A stretch of 19,152 nucleotides of DNA from an uncultured Clostridia bacterium. Lineage in GTDB: Bacteria > Bacillota > Clostridia > UBA1381. This document shows, one piece after another, positions 6,418 through 13,848 of the stretch. Each line of letters starts with the position of its first letter. Positions within the stretch are counted from its first letter, which is position 1. The stretch spans positions 1 through 19,152 of the forward strand of contig CAKSJF010000044.1 in assembly GCA_934462945.1 (NCBI GenBank), given 5' to 3'. Both the position numbers and the translations under genes were made by a program. The notes under the pieces were generated by a model. It was not told the DNA's origin. It saw only the letters and a program-made list of their open reading frames with translations, and searched no databases.

Positions 6418-7476
6418 TTATTTTTTGATTCGCAGTCTCATATGCATCACATTGACTTTCGTTGCGCCCTCATAAGTATCTGAATACTGAATCAGAAGGA
6501 AATTTCCCTCGTCATCCTGAAGATTGACATTATTGGAGTAGTATGCGCTTACTCCTTCTTTTGGAACAACCAAGAGTCCTTCATCCCAATCAGCTGCATT
6601 TTCCGAGGTATAGAGAACGAAGCCTTTTAAATCTCCGGCGCGCCCGTGCAGAACAAACACACCGTCAATTAAGGCAATCTGCGGGTTGCGGATGCCTTTT
6701 TCTAAATGGCAGGGAGGAAGCAGCGTCCAGGTTTTCCCGAAATCGCAGCTGATCGCATGATCCAGCTCCTGCTCAGCGTTGACGTTATAGGCATAAGCGT
6801 GCAGGACGTTTTCTTCATCAAAAATCATCGCACTGTAGCCGCGCCCCTTTGTGTCAAACGGAATCACGGAACGCTCGGAAAAGGTTTTTCCGTTGTCAGT
6901 ACTGGTGTAGATCCGGTATTGGTGTGAGGGGTTTGTACCTAAGAAATGCTCGTTGCAAAAATGCATCACATAGATTACCCCGTCGTGTATGAGCGCATCG
7001 TAGCTTCTGCCCGGATAGGGGGAGTATTCCAAAGGTTCTGACCAGGTTTTTCCACCATCCGTACTCCGGATGACGGTGGGTGTATTCCACGGCTCGCAGC
7101 AGGTGGAGTTTGTTCCGTCGTTTCTTAAGCAGAATGCTACAATGGTTCCATCCTCACACGCCACTGCTTTTTCCACCGAAATCATATAGATTCCATCCAA
7201 AAAACAATTCCAGGAATAAGGCAGCTTTTCCGGCTCGGAGTAGGTTTTTCCGCTGTCGCAGGAAATGCGGTATTCCACCCATCCATACGGTGAATGACCT
7301 TCCCAGCGTTCCTTTGAGCAATTTGCGTTAAAATCAATCAGGCAGTTTTTCTGAAACTCTGCCATCGCATGCGTCATGTGTCCGCTCCTGCCGCGCTTTT
7401 GGTTGTCCACATAAATTGTCGGTTCTTCCAGGCAGGCGGTATAATTTTTGTGTTTTATTTCTTTCCATGTGTTCAT
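6418..7476 (-). CDS. Sialidase-like BNR/Asp-box beta-propeller protein, cytoplasmic
   Basis: This 352-residue protein has no signal peptide. Four clear Asp-boxes (S-x-D-x-G-x-T-aromatic) lie at residues 72-79 (SCDSGKTY), 138-145 (STDGGKTW), 192-199 (STDNGKTF) and 243-250 (SCDFGKTW). The spacing of roughly 50-65 residues fits a six-bladed sialidase propeller. A typical FRIP motif holding the first catalytic Arg is not evident, so the exact reaction is open: hydrolase, lyase-type or a related glycosidase on a terminal acidic sugar. AAAGGG lies upstream of the ATG. It follows the AraC gene by 70 bp on the same strand and has its own promoter with two AraC-type sites. The intracellular location suggests short imported oligosaccharides as substrates; this is inferred. 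Confidence 0.8.
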   Translation of the reverse strand: MNTWKEIKHKNYTACLEEPTIYVDNQKRGRSGHMTHAMAEFQKNCLIDFNANCSKERWEGHSPYGWVEYRISCDSGKTYSEPEKLPYSWNCFLDGIYMISVEKAVACEDGTIVAFCLRNDGTNSTCCEPWNTPTVIRSTDGGKTWSEPLEYSPYPGRSYDALIHDGVIYVMHFCNEHFLGTNPSHQYRIYTSTDNGKTFSERSVIPFDTKGRGYSAMIFDEENVLHAYAYNVNAEQELDHAISCDFGKTWTLLPPCHLEKGIRNPQIALIDGVFVLHGRAGDLKGFVLYTSENAADWDEGLLVVPKEGVSAYYSNNVNLQDDEGNFLLIQYSDTYEGATKVNVMHMRLRIKK

Positions 7477-7511
7477 AGAAACACCCTTTCTGTGATTTGT
7501 TTTATGAAAAT

Positions 7512-7540
7512 ATTATACAGCTTTGCTATGGGTGCGGCAA
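7512..7540 (-). promoter_or_regulatory. Promoter of the sialidase-like gene
   Basis: On the minus strand, TTGCCG (7540-7535) and TATAAT (7517-7512) are 17 bp apart, 35 bp before the start codon. The -35 is imperfect, as expected for an activated promoter. Confidence 0.75.
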
Positions 7541-7546
7541 TATGAT

Positions 7547-8410
7547 TTATGGACATTCGGTTTCCGTTTTTGGACGTTTCCCCCGGTGCATTTCCCGAAA
7601 TTTTCCGGGGGATGTGCCGCAATGCCGCTTAAAAAACGAGGCAAAGCCAGACTCATTTTCAAAACCGCACAAAAGCGCAATTTCTTTTATACTTTCCTCA
7701 CCCTGGAGCAAATATTTGATACAGGAATCCAGTTTTGTTTTTGTGATGTAGGCATGCACCGAATCGCCTGTTTGTTCTTTAAAAACTCTTCCAAGCTGCT
7801 TTGCAGAAAGGCAGCATTCCTTTGCAACGTCTGCGCTGGTGATTCCCTTTTGCAGATTCTTTTGAATAAAGCTTTTTGCCACCGAAACCCTTGCGTCATT
7901 TTCCGAGCCTGCCTGCTCTGGAATGGAAATTCCCAGACAGTCAAAGGCAGCTTGCAGAATTTCATAAACATGTCCGATCAGAATTGCTGCGCTCAGGGTT
8001 GTTACCCGCCCGGCTGCGGTCAGAATAGAATCGGTGATTTTATCTACGCTTTCCGGAAAAGAAAACGTCTGAACGGCAAGAGTCAGTTCCTCCTTTGGCG
8101 CAAAGGCGAGGGATGCCTTGCAGACATCTCCGGAAAAGCGGACATACTGGTGCGGCGTTTTTGGGGGAAGAATCAGCGCCTGCTGTTCGGACAGGGTAAT
8201 CCTTTTTTCTGCATACTGATAGACCACCGTGCCGGAAAATACAAAATGAATTTCAAAAAAGGTGTGGGAATGGGTATTCGGATAAATGTTTTCTGCAATA
8301 TTATCAGCGTCCAAAAGCTCAAACCATAGAATCTCCGGAGCCTGGAGCGCAAGTGCAGGACGAAGTGTGCGGACAGCGTCTCCCCGTGCGTTTGTATAGG
8401 CGTTTAGCAT
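7547..8410 (-). CDS. AraC-family transcriptional regulator
   Basis: The protein has 287 residues from the ATG at 8410, which has an AAAGGG ribosome site. An upstream ATG at 8476 would run through the promoter at 8436-8464 and is rejected. The N-terminal half is a cupin sensor with HSHTFFEIHFVFSG and an ILPPKTPHQY block. The C-terminal about 100 residues are the double helix-turn-helix: ITSADVAKECCLSAKQLGRV, then IKEIALLCGFENESGFASFF and the GTSPGKFRE end. Regulators of this kind usually sense a sugar and activate its catabolic genes. Here it is divergent from the aldolase and upstream of the sialidase-like gene; both their promoters carry paired sites of the same sequence, so it probably activates both. 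Confidence 0.93.
   Translation of the reverse strand: MLNAYTNARGDAVRTLRPALALQAPEILWFELLDADNIAENIYPNTHSHTFFEIHFVFSGTVVYQYAEKRITLSEQQALILPPKTPHQYVRFSGDVCKASLAFAPKEELTLAVQTFSFPESVDKITDSILTAAGRVTTLSAAILIGHVYEILQAAFDCLGISIPEQAGSENDARVSVAKSFIQKNLQKGITSADVAKECCLSAKQLGRVFKEQTGDSVHAYITKTKLDSCIKYLLQGEESIKEIALLCGFENESGFASFFKRHCGTSPGKFREMHRGKRPKTETECP
7550..7578 (-). promoter_or_regulatory. Tandem AraC-type operator sites before the sialidase promoter
   Basis: On the minus strand AACGTCCA (7578-7571, followed by AAAA) and AATGTCCA (7557-7550, followed by TAAATCAT) are direct repeats exactly 21 bp apart. The nearer one starts 17 bp before the first base of the -35. The distal site lies within the 3' end of the AraC coding region and the proximal one runs over its stop codon. 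The same arrangement recurs before the aldolase gene. Confidence 0.7.
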
Positions 8411-8435
8411 TTTTTTATCCCTTTCGTTTTTCTTT

Positions 8436-8464
8436 ATTATATCAATTGAAAAAAAGTATGTCAA
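8436..8464 (-). promoter_or_regulatory. Promoter of the AraC-family gene
   Basis: On the minus strand, a perfect TTGACA (8464-8459) and a perfect TATAAT (8441-8436) are separated by 17 bp. The distal AAYGTC site at 8468 begins 4 bp upstream of the -35, so binding there could also affect the regulator's own expression. Confidence 0.85.
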
Positions 8465-8467
8465 GGC

Positions 8468-8494
8468 AATGTCCAAAATTCATGATAGAATGTC
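8468..8494 (+). promoter_or_regulatory. Tandem AraC-type operator sites before the aldolase promoter
   Basis: AATGTCCAAAATTCAT (8468-8483) and AATGTC (8489-8494) are direct repeats 21 bp apart, and the nearer starts 17 bp before the -35 start. The distal copy matches the proximal sialidase site at 14 of 16 positions (AATGTCCAWAAWTCAT). Confidence 0.7.
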
Positions 8495-8505
8495 TTTTTT
8501 CTGGA

Positions 8506-8534
8506 TTGACAGAAAAAAAGCACGGTGCTAAGAT
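8506..8534 (+). promoter_or_regulatory. Promoter of the aldolase gene
   Basis: TTGACA (8506-8511) and TAAGAT (8529-8534) are 17 bp apart. GAGG at 8542-8545 lies 7 nt before the start codon, giving a very short 5' leader. Confidence 0.8.
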
Positions 8535-8552
8535 TAGGTTTGAGGTGATAGT

Positions 8553-9320
8553 ATGTTAAAGGAAAAAATAAAAAAGAAAGAAAAAACAACCGGTATGTAT
8601 GTGCAGCTTTCGGACATCAGTATTTCTAAAATTGCCGGTATGGCAGGGTATGATTTTATTTGGGTGGATAACGAACACAGCTATATGACGAATGAAACCC
8701 TCCTGGGACATATTTTAGCTTTGAAATCAACCGGAACACCGGTGGTTGTCCGTGTTCCGCAGGACGATCTGACCGAAACAAAGCATGTTTTGGAAATGGG
8801 TGTGGATGGAATCATCTTTCCGATGGTGAGAACGGCAGAGGAGGCAAACCGGCTGATTGCAAACACGCTCTATCCGCCGCTTGGCACACGCGGATTCGGA
8901 CCGATGAATGCAAATGATTACGGATTCCAAAATGCCATGGAGTATCGAACCCAAAGCGACAGCCGTTTATGCCGCTTCATTCAGATTGAGCATAAGGACA
9001 CAATTGACAATTTAGATCAGATCATCAAAAATCCGTATATTGACGGATATATTTTCGGACCGAATGATCTTTCCGGCTCTTATGGCATGTTAGGAGATGT
9101 CTTTTCCGATAAAATCACCGGAATCATCCGGGACGCAATTGCATTCCTGCACAAAAACGGAAAATATGCCGGTATTGCATCGGGAGGATATTCCGAAGAA
9201 ATTCTCCGGCATTGGAGCGGACTGGGGGCAGACATGCTCACCGGCGGCGCTGATTTTGATTTCCTGCGGGACTGCGCAAAGCAAAACTGCCGGACTTTAG
9301 AGAAAATTCATAAAAACTAA
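8553..9320 (+). CDS. Class II HpcH/HpaI-family pyruvate aldolase
   Basis: This 255-residue cytoplasmic enzyme is the normal family length. Metal-dependent members split 2-keto-3-deoxy or 4-hydroxy-2-keto acids to pyruvate plus an aldehyde. Visible signatures are VDNEHSYM with E41/H42, VRVPQ with R67, FPMVRTAEEA (89-98), YPPLGTRGFGP (107-117), the metal ligand E146 in IQIEHKD, and D172 in FGPNDLSGSYG. Known relatives act on 4-hydroxy-2-ketoheptanedioate, 2-keto-3-deoxy-L-rhamnonate or 5-keto-4-deoxyglucarate; the substrate here is not deducible from motifs. Shared operator layout ties it to the sialidase-like gene, so a 2-keto-3-deoxy sugar acid is a reasonable guess. A terminator follows directly. 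Confidence 0.9.
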   Translation: MLKEKIKKKEKTTGMYVQLSDISISKIAGMAGYDFIWVDNEHSYMTNETLLGHILALKSTGTPVVVRVPQDDLTETKHVLEMGVDGIIFPMVRTAEEANRLIANTLYPPLGTRGFGPMNANDYGFQNAMEYRTQSDSRLCRFIQIEHKDTIDNLDQIIKNPYIDGYIFGPNDLSGSYGMLGDVFSDKITGIIRDAIAFLHKNGKYAGIASGGYSEEILRHWSGLGADMLTGGADFDFLRDCAKQNCRTLEKIHKN

Positions 9321-9329
9321 ACGCAAAAG

Positions 9330-9364
9330 AGACTGCCGTATGAAAAGATCGGCAGTCTTTTTTT
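9330..9364 (+). terminator. Intrinsic terminator after the aldolase gene
   Basis: AGACTGCCG (9330-9338) pairs with CGGCAGTCT (9350-9358) and a run of seven T follows. Confidence 0.92.
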
Positions 9365-9388
9365 GTAAAATGTCAATTTTTTGAAGAG

Positions 9389-9434
9389 TTTTTTTGAAAA
9401 ATAGTTGCAATGAAACAGGGAATTGTGCTATAAT
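9389..9434 (+). promoter_or_regulatory. Promoter of the hydrolase-murF-ddl-HD operon
   Basis: TTGCAA (9405-9410) and TATAAT (9429-9434) are 18 bp apart, and TG at 9426-9427 makes an extended -10. A T7-G-A5 tract (9389-9401) lies just upstream. AGGAG at 9464-9468 serves the first gene. Confidence 0.8.
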
Positions 9435-9477
9435 ATAATACTGGGATGATGTTTTGATTTTGTAGGAGTGGACAGAA

Positions 9478-10248
9478 ATGAATAAAACCGTGAAAGGGTT
9501 AAATATTAATTATACAGAAGCAGGCGAGGGCGAACTGGTTGTGTTTCTGCACGGCTGGGGTGCAAACTACACGCTTTTTCAGCCTGCAATTGATTTAGTC
9601 AGCCGGAAGTACCGCGCGGTCGCTTTGGATTTTCCTGGCTTTGGAAAGAGTGAAGAACCGAAAGAGCCCTGGGATGTAGGGGATTACGCAGATTTCCTTT
9701 TGGAATTTTTAGCGGATTATCATGCAAAAAAAGTGATTCTTTTGGGGCATTCCTTTGGCGGACGTGTGATTTTCAAATTATATGAAAAGAAACTGCCGTT
9801 TGAAATTGATAAGATTATCTTAGTGGATGCTGCCGGCATCAAACCGAAAAAAACGCTTTCGCAGTATGCGCGGATTTATACTTATAAATTAGGAAAGCAT
9901 GTCTTGAATCTGCCGCCTGTCCGGGCGCTTTTTCCGGACGCATTGGAGAAGTTTCGGAAAAGCCGCGGCTCGGAGGATTATAATGCCGCGTCACCGATTA
10001 TGCGCCAATGCCTGGTGCGTGTCGTAAACGAGGATTTGTCGCATGTGTTTTCTAAAATTTTAGCGCCGACCCTGCTAATTTGGGGATCGGCAGACGATGC
10101 CACACCGCTGTCGGATGCAAAGCGGATGGAGGCAGAAATCAAGGATGCAGGCTTGGTTGTGTTTGAGGGAATGGGGCATTTTTCCTTTCTGCAGCAGCCA
10201 CAGCAATTTTTACGCGTAGTCGCGTCTTTTTTAGAAATATCAGAATAA
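9478..10248 (+). CDS. Alpha/beta hydrolase
   Basis: This 256-residue cytoplasmic protein has the alpha/beta hydrolase fold. FLHGWGANYTLF (23-34) holds the oxyanion-hole HGW. DFPGFGKSEEP follows. The nucleophile elbow GHSFGG (90-95) places Ser92. WGSADDATP (202-210) supplies the acid, probably D206, and GMGHFSF the base H234. Residues about 125-185 form the variable lid. It belongs to the group of small esterase/lactonase-like hydrolases, and the substrate is unknown. It opens a four-gene run with murF-like, ddl and HD genes (12 bp to the next), so a wall-related or ligase-related function is possible but only by context. Confidence 0.88.
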   Translation: MNKTVKGLNINYTEAGEGELVVFLHGWGANYTLFQPAIDLVSRKYRAVALDFPGFGKSEEPKEPWDVGDYADFLLEFLADYHAKKVILLGHSFGGRVIFKLYEKKLPFEIDKIILVDAAGIKPKKTLSQYARIYTYKLGKHVLNLPPVRALFPDALEKFRKSRGSEDYNAASPIMRQCLVRVVNEDLSHVFSKILAPTLLIWGSADDATPLSDAKRMEAEIKDAGLVVFEGMGHFSFLQQPQQFLRVVASFLEISE

Positions 10249-10260
10249 GGGTGAAGAGAT

Positions 10261-11802
10261 ATGAGTTTTGTATTGTTGGTTATTAGTTTTTTAGCGGCGG
10301 TTGCGCTGTCGGATATTCGCTTTATGCATTATTTTCAGCTAAATTCCTATCAGAGTGTCACGCAAGTGCACTGGATGGGAAAGAATACTTCCAAGTGGAT
10401 TCCGAATCTGGTGTTTAGCGTAATGGGGATTTTTGCGCTGCTGTCTCCGGCAGCAGAATGGCTGATGGCGGCATGCTTTCTGGCTGCTGCTTATTGCACC
10501 ATTCCCAAAAAGGCGAAAAAACCGTTGGTATATACCAAGCGTGTGCAGAGAATGTTTCTTTGTGAGGCGGTATTGCTGGCGATTGTGTTATTCCTGTCGT
10601 ATGCAATCGGAGGAAAGGCATTGCTTGTAAGCTCGCTGCCGTTTTGGTATCTGCTGTCTCCGATGGTTGTACTGCTGGCAAATTTCATCAACAAGCCGAT
10701 TGAAAAGGCAGTCAATCAGCATTTTATCAACGAGGCAAAGAAAATTCTTTCCGAAATGCCGGATCTGACGATATTAGGAGTGACCGGGAGCTTTGGAAAA
10801 ACCAGTGTCAAATACTATTTAAATACCCTGCTCCGTGCGCAGTATAACGTGCTGATGACGCCGGAAAGCTATAACACACCGATGGGAATTGTGAAAACAA
10901 TCCGCGGCTCGCTCCGTGCCACCCACGAAATTTTCATCTGTGAAATGGGTGCGAAAAAGGTGGGAGAAATCAAGGAAATCTGCGATATTGTGCATCCGAC
11001 GCACGGCATCATCACCTCAATCGGACCGCAGCATTTGGAAACATTTTTCACACTGGATAATGTCAAGAAAACAAAATTTGAACTGGCAGACGCACTCCCC
11101 GAAAACGGACTGTTGCTCTTAAACGGAGACGATCAGAATATTTCTGATTATGCATATCCGAGAAAGCATTTAACCTATGCAATTCACCATAACGCGGACT
11201 ATCGCGCTTTTGATTTAGAGGTGAGCGAAAAGGGCACAAGCTTTTCTGTGAAAGCGCCGGATGGAGAAACCGAGCGGTTTACCACCAAGCTGATCGGAAC
11301 GCATAATGTGTTAAATATCACCGGAGCAATTGCTTTTTCCCATCAGCTGGGAATCCCGCTGCAAAAATTAAAAGCGCAGGTGCGCAAATTGGAATGCGTT
11401 CCGCACCGTTTGCAGCTTTTAGACCATCCGGACGCGCTTGTGATTGATGACGCATACAATTCTAACCCAACCGGAACAAAAGCGGCATTAGATACACTTT
11501 CTCTGATCACCGGCTATAAAATCTTAGTAACGCCGGGCATGGTGGAATTGGGAGAAAAGCAGGAGGAATGCAACGCGGAGTTCGGAAGAAATGCGGCGGC
11601 AGTCTGCGATTATGTAATTTTGGTCGGCAAAAAGCAAACCGAGCCGATTCAGAAAGGACTTTCGGAGGCAGGCTATCCTGCGGAAAAAATCTATCTTGCC
11701 GATACGATCGGCGAGGCTGTGAAAAAAGCTTATGCAATTGATACAAACGGGCAGAAACGTGTGATTTTATTGGAAAATGATCTGCCGGATAATTATATGT
11801 AA
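10261..11802 (+). CDS. Membrane-anchored MurF-like Mur ligase
   Basis: MurF adds D-Ala-D-Ala to UDP-MurNAc-tripeptide. This 513-residue protein has the Mur ligase centre and C-terminus: P-loop GVTGSFGKTS (173-182), YNTPMGI (204-210), ICEMGAKKVGEI with the conserved Glu, the GTHNVLNITGA block (346-355), PHRLQ (381-385), DDAYNSNPTG (396-405) and a PGMVELGE block. The C-terminus ends ENDLPDNYM. The first about 150 residues are not the usual MurF substrate-binding domain but four or so hydrophobic helices (about 1-18, 46-79, 97-116 and 121-143). I infer a membrane-tethered MurF variant seen in Clostridia. The ddl gene that makes its dipeptide substrate follows after 17 bp. Whether it is the main MurF or a second ligase needs the rest of the genome. 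Confidence 0.85.
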   Translation: MSFVLLVISFLAAVALSDIRFMHYFQLNSYQSVTQVHWMGKNTSKWIPNLVFSVMGIFALLSPAAEWLMAACFLAAAYCTIPKKAKKPLVYTKRVQRMFLCEAVLLAIVLFLSYAIGGKALLVSSLPFWYLLSPMVVLLANFINKPIEKAVNQHFINEAKKILSEMPDLTILGVTGSFGKTSVKYYLNTLLRAQYNVLMTPESYNTPMGIVKTIRGSLRATHEIFICEMGAKKVGEIKEICDIVHPTHGIITSIGPQHLETFFTLDNVKKTKFELADALPENGLLLLNGDDQNISDYAYPRKHLTYAIHHNADYRAFDLEVSEKGTSFSVKAPDGETERFTTKLIGTHNVLNITGAIAFSHQLGIPLQKLKAQVRKLECVPHRLQLLDHPDALVIDDAYNSNPTGTKAALDTLSLITGYKILVTPGMVELGEKQEECNAEFGRNAAAVCDYVILVGKKQTEPIQKGLSEAGYPAEKIYLADTIGEAVKKAYAIDTNGQKRVILLENDLPDNYM

Positions 11803-11819
11803 GAAAGGATCTGTTCAAG

Positions 11820-13013
11820 ATGAAAATTAAGGTAGCCGTTTTATTTGGCGGAAAGAGCGTGGAGCATGAAATCTCCATTATTTCTGCAATCCAGGCGATG
11901 CATGCGATGAACAGGGAAAAATATGAGGTGATCCCGGTTTATCTGACCAAGAGTAATGAAATGTATGTCGGGGAGGAGGTTGGCAATATTTCAGCCTATA
12001 CCGATATCCCGGCGCTTTTGAAAAAGAGCCGCCGCGTTATCTTCGTGAATGAGGAAAACCGGACAAAGCTTGTCTATTATCCTGTGAAAGCGTTTAAAAA
12101 TCCGCTCTTTTCCGAGGTTGATCTGGCATTCCCGATTGTGCACGGTACAAACGTGGAGGACGGTAATTTGCAGGGTTATCTGCACACCTTCAATCTTCCG
12201 TATGTCGGCTGTGATGTGCTTTCCTCTGCGGTGGGCATGGATAAGTATGTGATGAAAACGGTTTTAAAGGATAACGGGATTCCGGTGTTAGACTGCAAAT
12301 GCGTCACGGCAAAGGAATACGATCAGAATCCGGAGGAAACCGCTGCAAAAATTGAGGAAAAGATTTCCTATCCGGTGATTGTAAAGCCGATCAATTTAGG
12401 TTCAAGCGTGGGCATTTCCAAGGCAAATGACCGGGAGGAGCTGTTAGAGGCTTTGGAAAATGTATTCCATTTTGCGCAGCGTGCTTTGGTGGAAAAAGCA
12501 GTGGTGCATTTAAAGGAAATCAATTGCGCCGTTTTGGGTGATTATGAGTTTGCAGAGGCATCTGAGTGCGAAGAACCGGTTAATACCGACGATATTTTAA
12601 GCTTTGAGGATAAGTATATCGGCGGCGGAAAATCCGGCGGCAGTAAAGGAATGGCAACGCTAAAGCGGAAAATCCCGGCAGAGATCACTCCGGAGGAAAG
12701 AGACACCGTCCGGAAGATGGCAGTAGACGCATTTTTAGCATTAGGCTGCTCGGGTGTTACCCGGATTGACTTTATGCAGGATACCGAAACGGGTGAAATC
12801 TGGTTAAATGAGGTCAACACGATTCCGGGTTCGCTTTCCTTCTATCTGTGGGAGCCGCTCGGCATGAAGTACACAACGCTGTTAGACCGGCTGATTGAAT
12901 TGAGCTTAAAGCGTCAGCGTGAGCAGGAAAACCTTACATACACCTTTGAATCGAACGTCCTTGCAGGTGTGCAGTTAGGCGGCGCAAAAGGTGCAAAGGG
13001 TTCTAAAATGTAA
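11820..13013 (+). CDS. ddl: D-alanine--D-alanine ligase
   Basis: Ddl joins two D-alanines using ATP, making the dipeptide for MurF. ATP-grasp landmarks are visible: GGKSVEHEISI at residues 10-20, PIVHGTNVEDGNLQGYLH, GCDVLSSAVGMDKYVMK, PVIVKPINLGSSVGISKA, the E-I-N-C-A-V strand, the omega-loop region FEDKYIGGG with its Tyr (as in D-Ala-D-Ala enzymes), RIDFMQDTETGEIWLNEVNTIPG and a final hydrophobic helix. At 397 residues it is longer than the usual 300-370. The extra part is the tail after the last helix, ending in a Gly/Ala/Lys stretch LGGAKGAKGSKM. AGAAAGGA precedes the ATG, and the HD gene starts 11 bp after it. Confidence 0.95.
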   Translation: MKIKVAVLFGGKSVEHEISIISAIQAMHAMNREKYEVIPVYLTKSNEMYVGEEVGNISAYTDIPALLKKSRRVIFVNEENRTKLVYYPVKAFKNPLFSEVDLAFPIVHGTNVEDGNLQGYLHTFNLPYVGCDVLSSAVGMDKYVMKTVLKDNGIPVLDCKCVTAKEYDQNPEETAAKIEEKISYPVIVKPINLGSSVGISKANDREELLEALENVFHFAQRALVEKAVVHLKEINCAVLGDYEFAEASECEEPVNTDDILSFEDKYIGGGKSGGSKGMATLKRKIPAEITPEERDTVRKMAVDAFLALGCSGVTRIDFMQDTETGEIWLNEVNTIPGSLSFYLWEPLGMKYTTLLDRLIELSLKRQREQENLTYTFESNVLAGVQLGGAKGAKGSKM

Positions 13014-13024
13014 AGAGGTAACCA

Positions 13025-13684
13025 ATGATCACATTTGAAGAAGTAAAAAAGAATGAGGCAATCCGCACCTATATTTCGCAGGCGGATGAGTCGCTGGTGG
13101 CATTAGGATATACAGAACATAGCTTTGCCCATGTGACGCATGTGGCAGAAACAGCAGGCTATATTCTCACCACGCTTGGATATGGAGAGCATGAAATTGA
13201 ACTGGTGAAAATCGCGGCATATCTGCACGATATCGGAAATTTAGTCAACCGTCAGGAGCATTCCCAGAGCGGTGCGGTGATGGCATTCCGGATTTTAGAC
13301 AATCTGGGGATGGAGGCAAGAGATATTGCCGTGATCACAACGGCAATCGGCAATCATGACGAGGGAAACGGTGTGGCGGTCAATCCGGTTGCGGCGGCGC
13401 TGATTCTTGCCGATAAGTCGGACGTGCGCAGAACACGCGTGCGGAATCAGGATATTGCAAGCTTTGATATTCACGACCGCGTCAATTATTCGGTAAAAAA
13501 ATCAGAGCTTCTGATTAATGCGGACAAAACGCAGATTGAACTGATGCTGACCTTAGATAAGCACTATGGCAGTATTATGGACTATTTTGAAATCTTTTTG
13601 CAGCGGATGATTCTGTGCCGCAAGGCGGCAGAACGGCTCGGACTGGAATTTCGGCTGCTGATCAATGGAGAAATTGTTATTTAA
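13025..13684 (+). CDS. HD-domain phosphohydrolase-like protein
   Basis: This is a 219-residue soluble protein. Metal-binding positions of the HD fold are visible: H36 (HSFAHVTHV), H68-D69 in AAYLHDIGN, H79 in QEHS, H111 in GNHDEGNG and D130 in LILADKSD. HD proteins hydrolyse phosphomonoesters or diesters, often of nucleotides. Nothing indicates the substrate. It is the last gene of the wall operon (AGAGG 6 nt before its start) and is separated from cdaA by a terminator. Its place next to a c-di-AMP synthase is suggestive of nucleotide signalling, but it lacks the membrane part of the PgpH type c-di-AMP phosphodiesterase. Confidence 0.85.
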   Translation: MITFEEVKKNEAIRTYISQADESLVALGYTEHSFAHVTHVAETAGYILTTLGYGEHEIELVKIAAYLHDIGNLVNRQEHSQSGAVMAFRILDNLGMEARDIAVITTAIGNHDEGNGVAVNPVAAALILADKSDVRRTRVRNQDIASFDIHDRVNYSVKKSELLINADKTQIELMLTLDKHYGSIMDYFEIFLQRMILCRKAAERLGLEFRLLINGEIVI

Positions 13685-13698
13685 GCTGAGAATGAAAC

Positions 13699-13749
13699 AA
13701 ACCGCCCCCAAAACGTTTATCAAAAGAACGGTTGGTGGTCGGTTTTTTT
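13699..13749 (+). terminator. Intrinsic terminator after the HD gene
   Basis: AAACCGCCC (13699 on) pairs imperfectly with GGTCGGTTT ending at 13745, around a longer arm, and the T-run continues to 13749. Confidence 0.75.
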
Positions 13750-13755
13750 CGTAGT

Positions 13756-13821
13756 AATTCATGAAATTTTTTTGAAAAATTCATGAATGGGGTAGAAAAA
13801 ATCAAAAAAATATTGTATAAT
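13756..13821 (+). promoter_or_regulatory. cdaA promoter region with two AATTCATGAA boxes
   Basis: AATTCATGAA occurs at 13756-13765 and 13778-13787, a 22-bp period. ATTCATGAAT at the second box is a perfect palindrome. TATAAT lies at 13816-13821 with a poor -35 (TAGAAA, 13793-13798, 17-bp spacer). A T7-G-A5 tract (13767-13779) lies between the boxes. The paired boxes look like sites for a dimeric regulator, which I cannot name. Confidence 0.5.
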
Positions 13822-13848
13822 AGAATTATGCAGAAAGGGGAGATTGAA

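Noticed and set aside
7523..8329. Plus-strand frame of 268 codons across the AraC gene
   Set aside because: It is antisense to a well-formed AraC protein, has no family features and no ribosome site at its start.
8411..8476. Longer AraC start at 8476
   Set aside because: It would place the coding start upstream of the perfect TTGACA-17-TATAAT promoter; ATG 8410 has a ribosome site.
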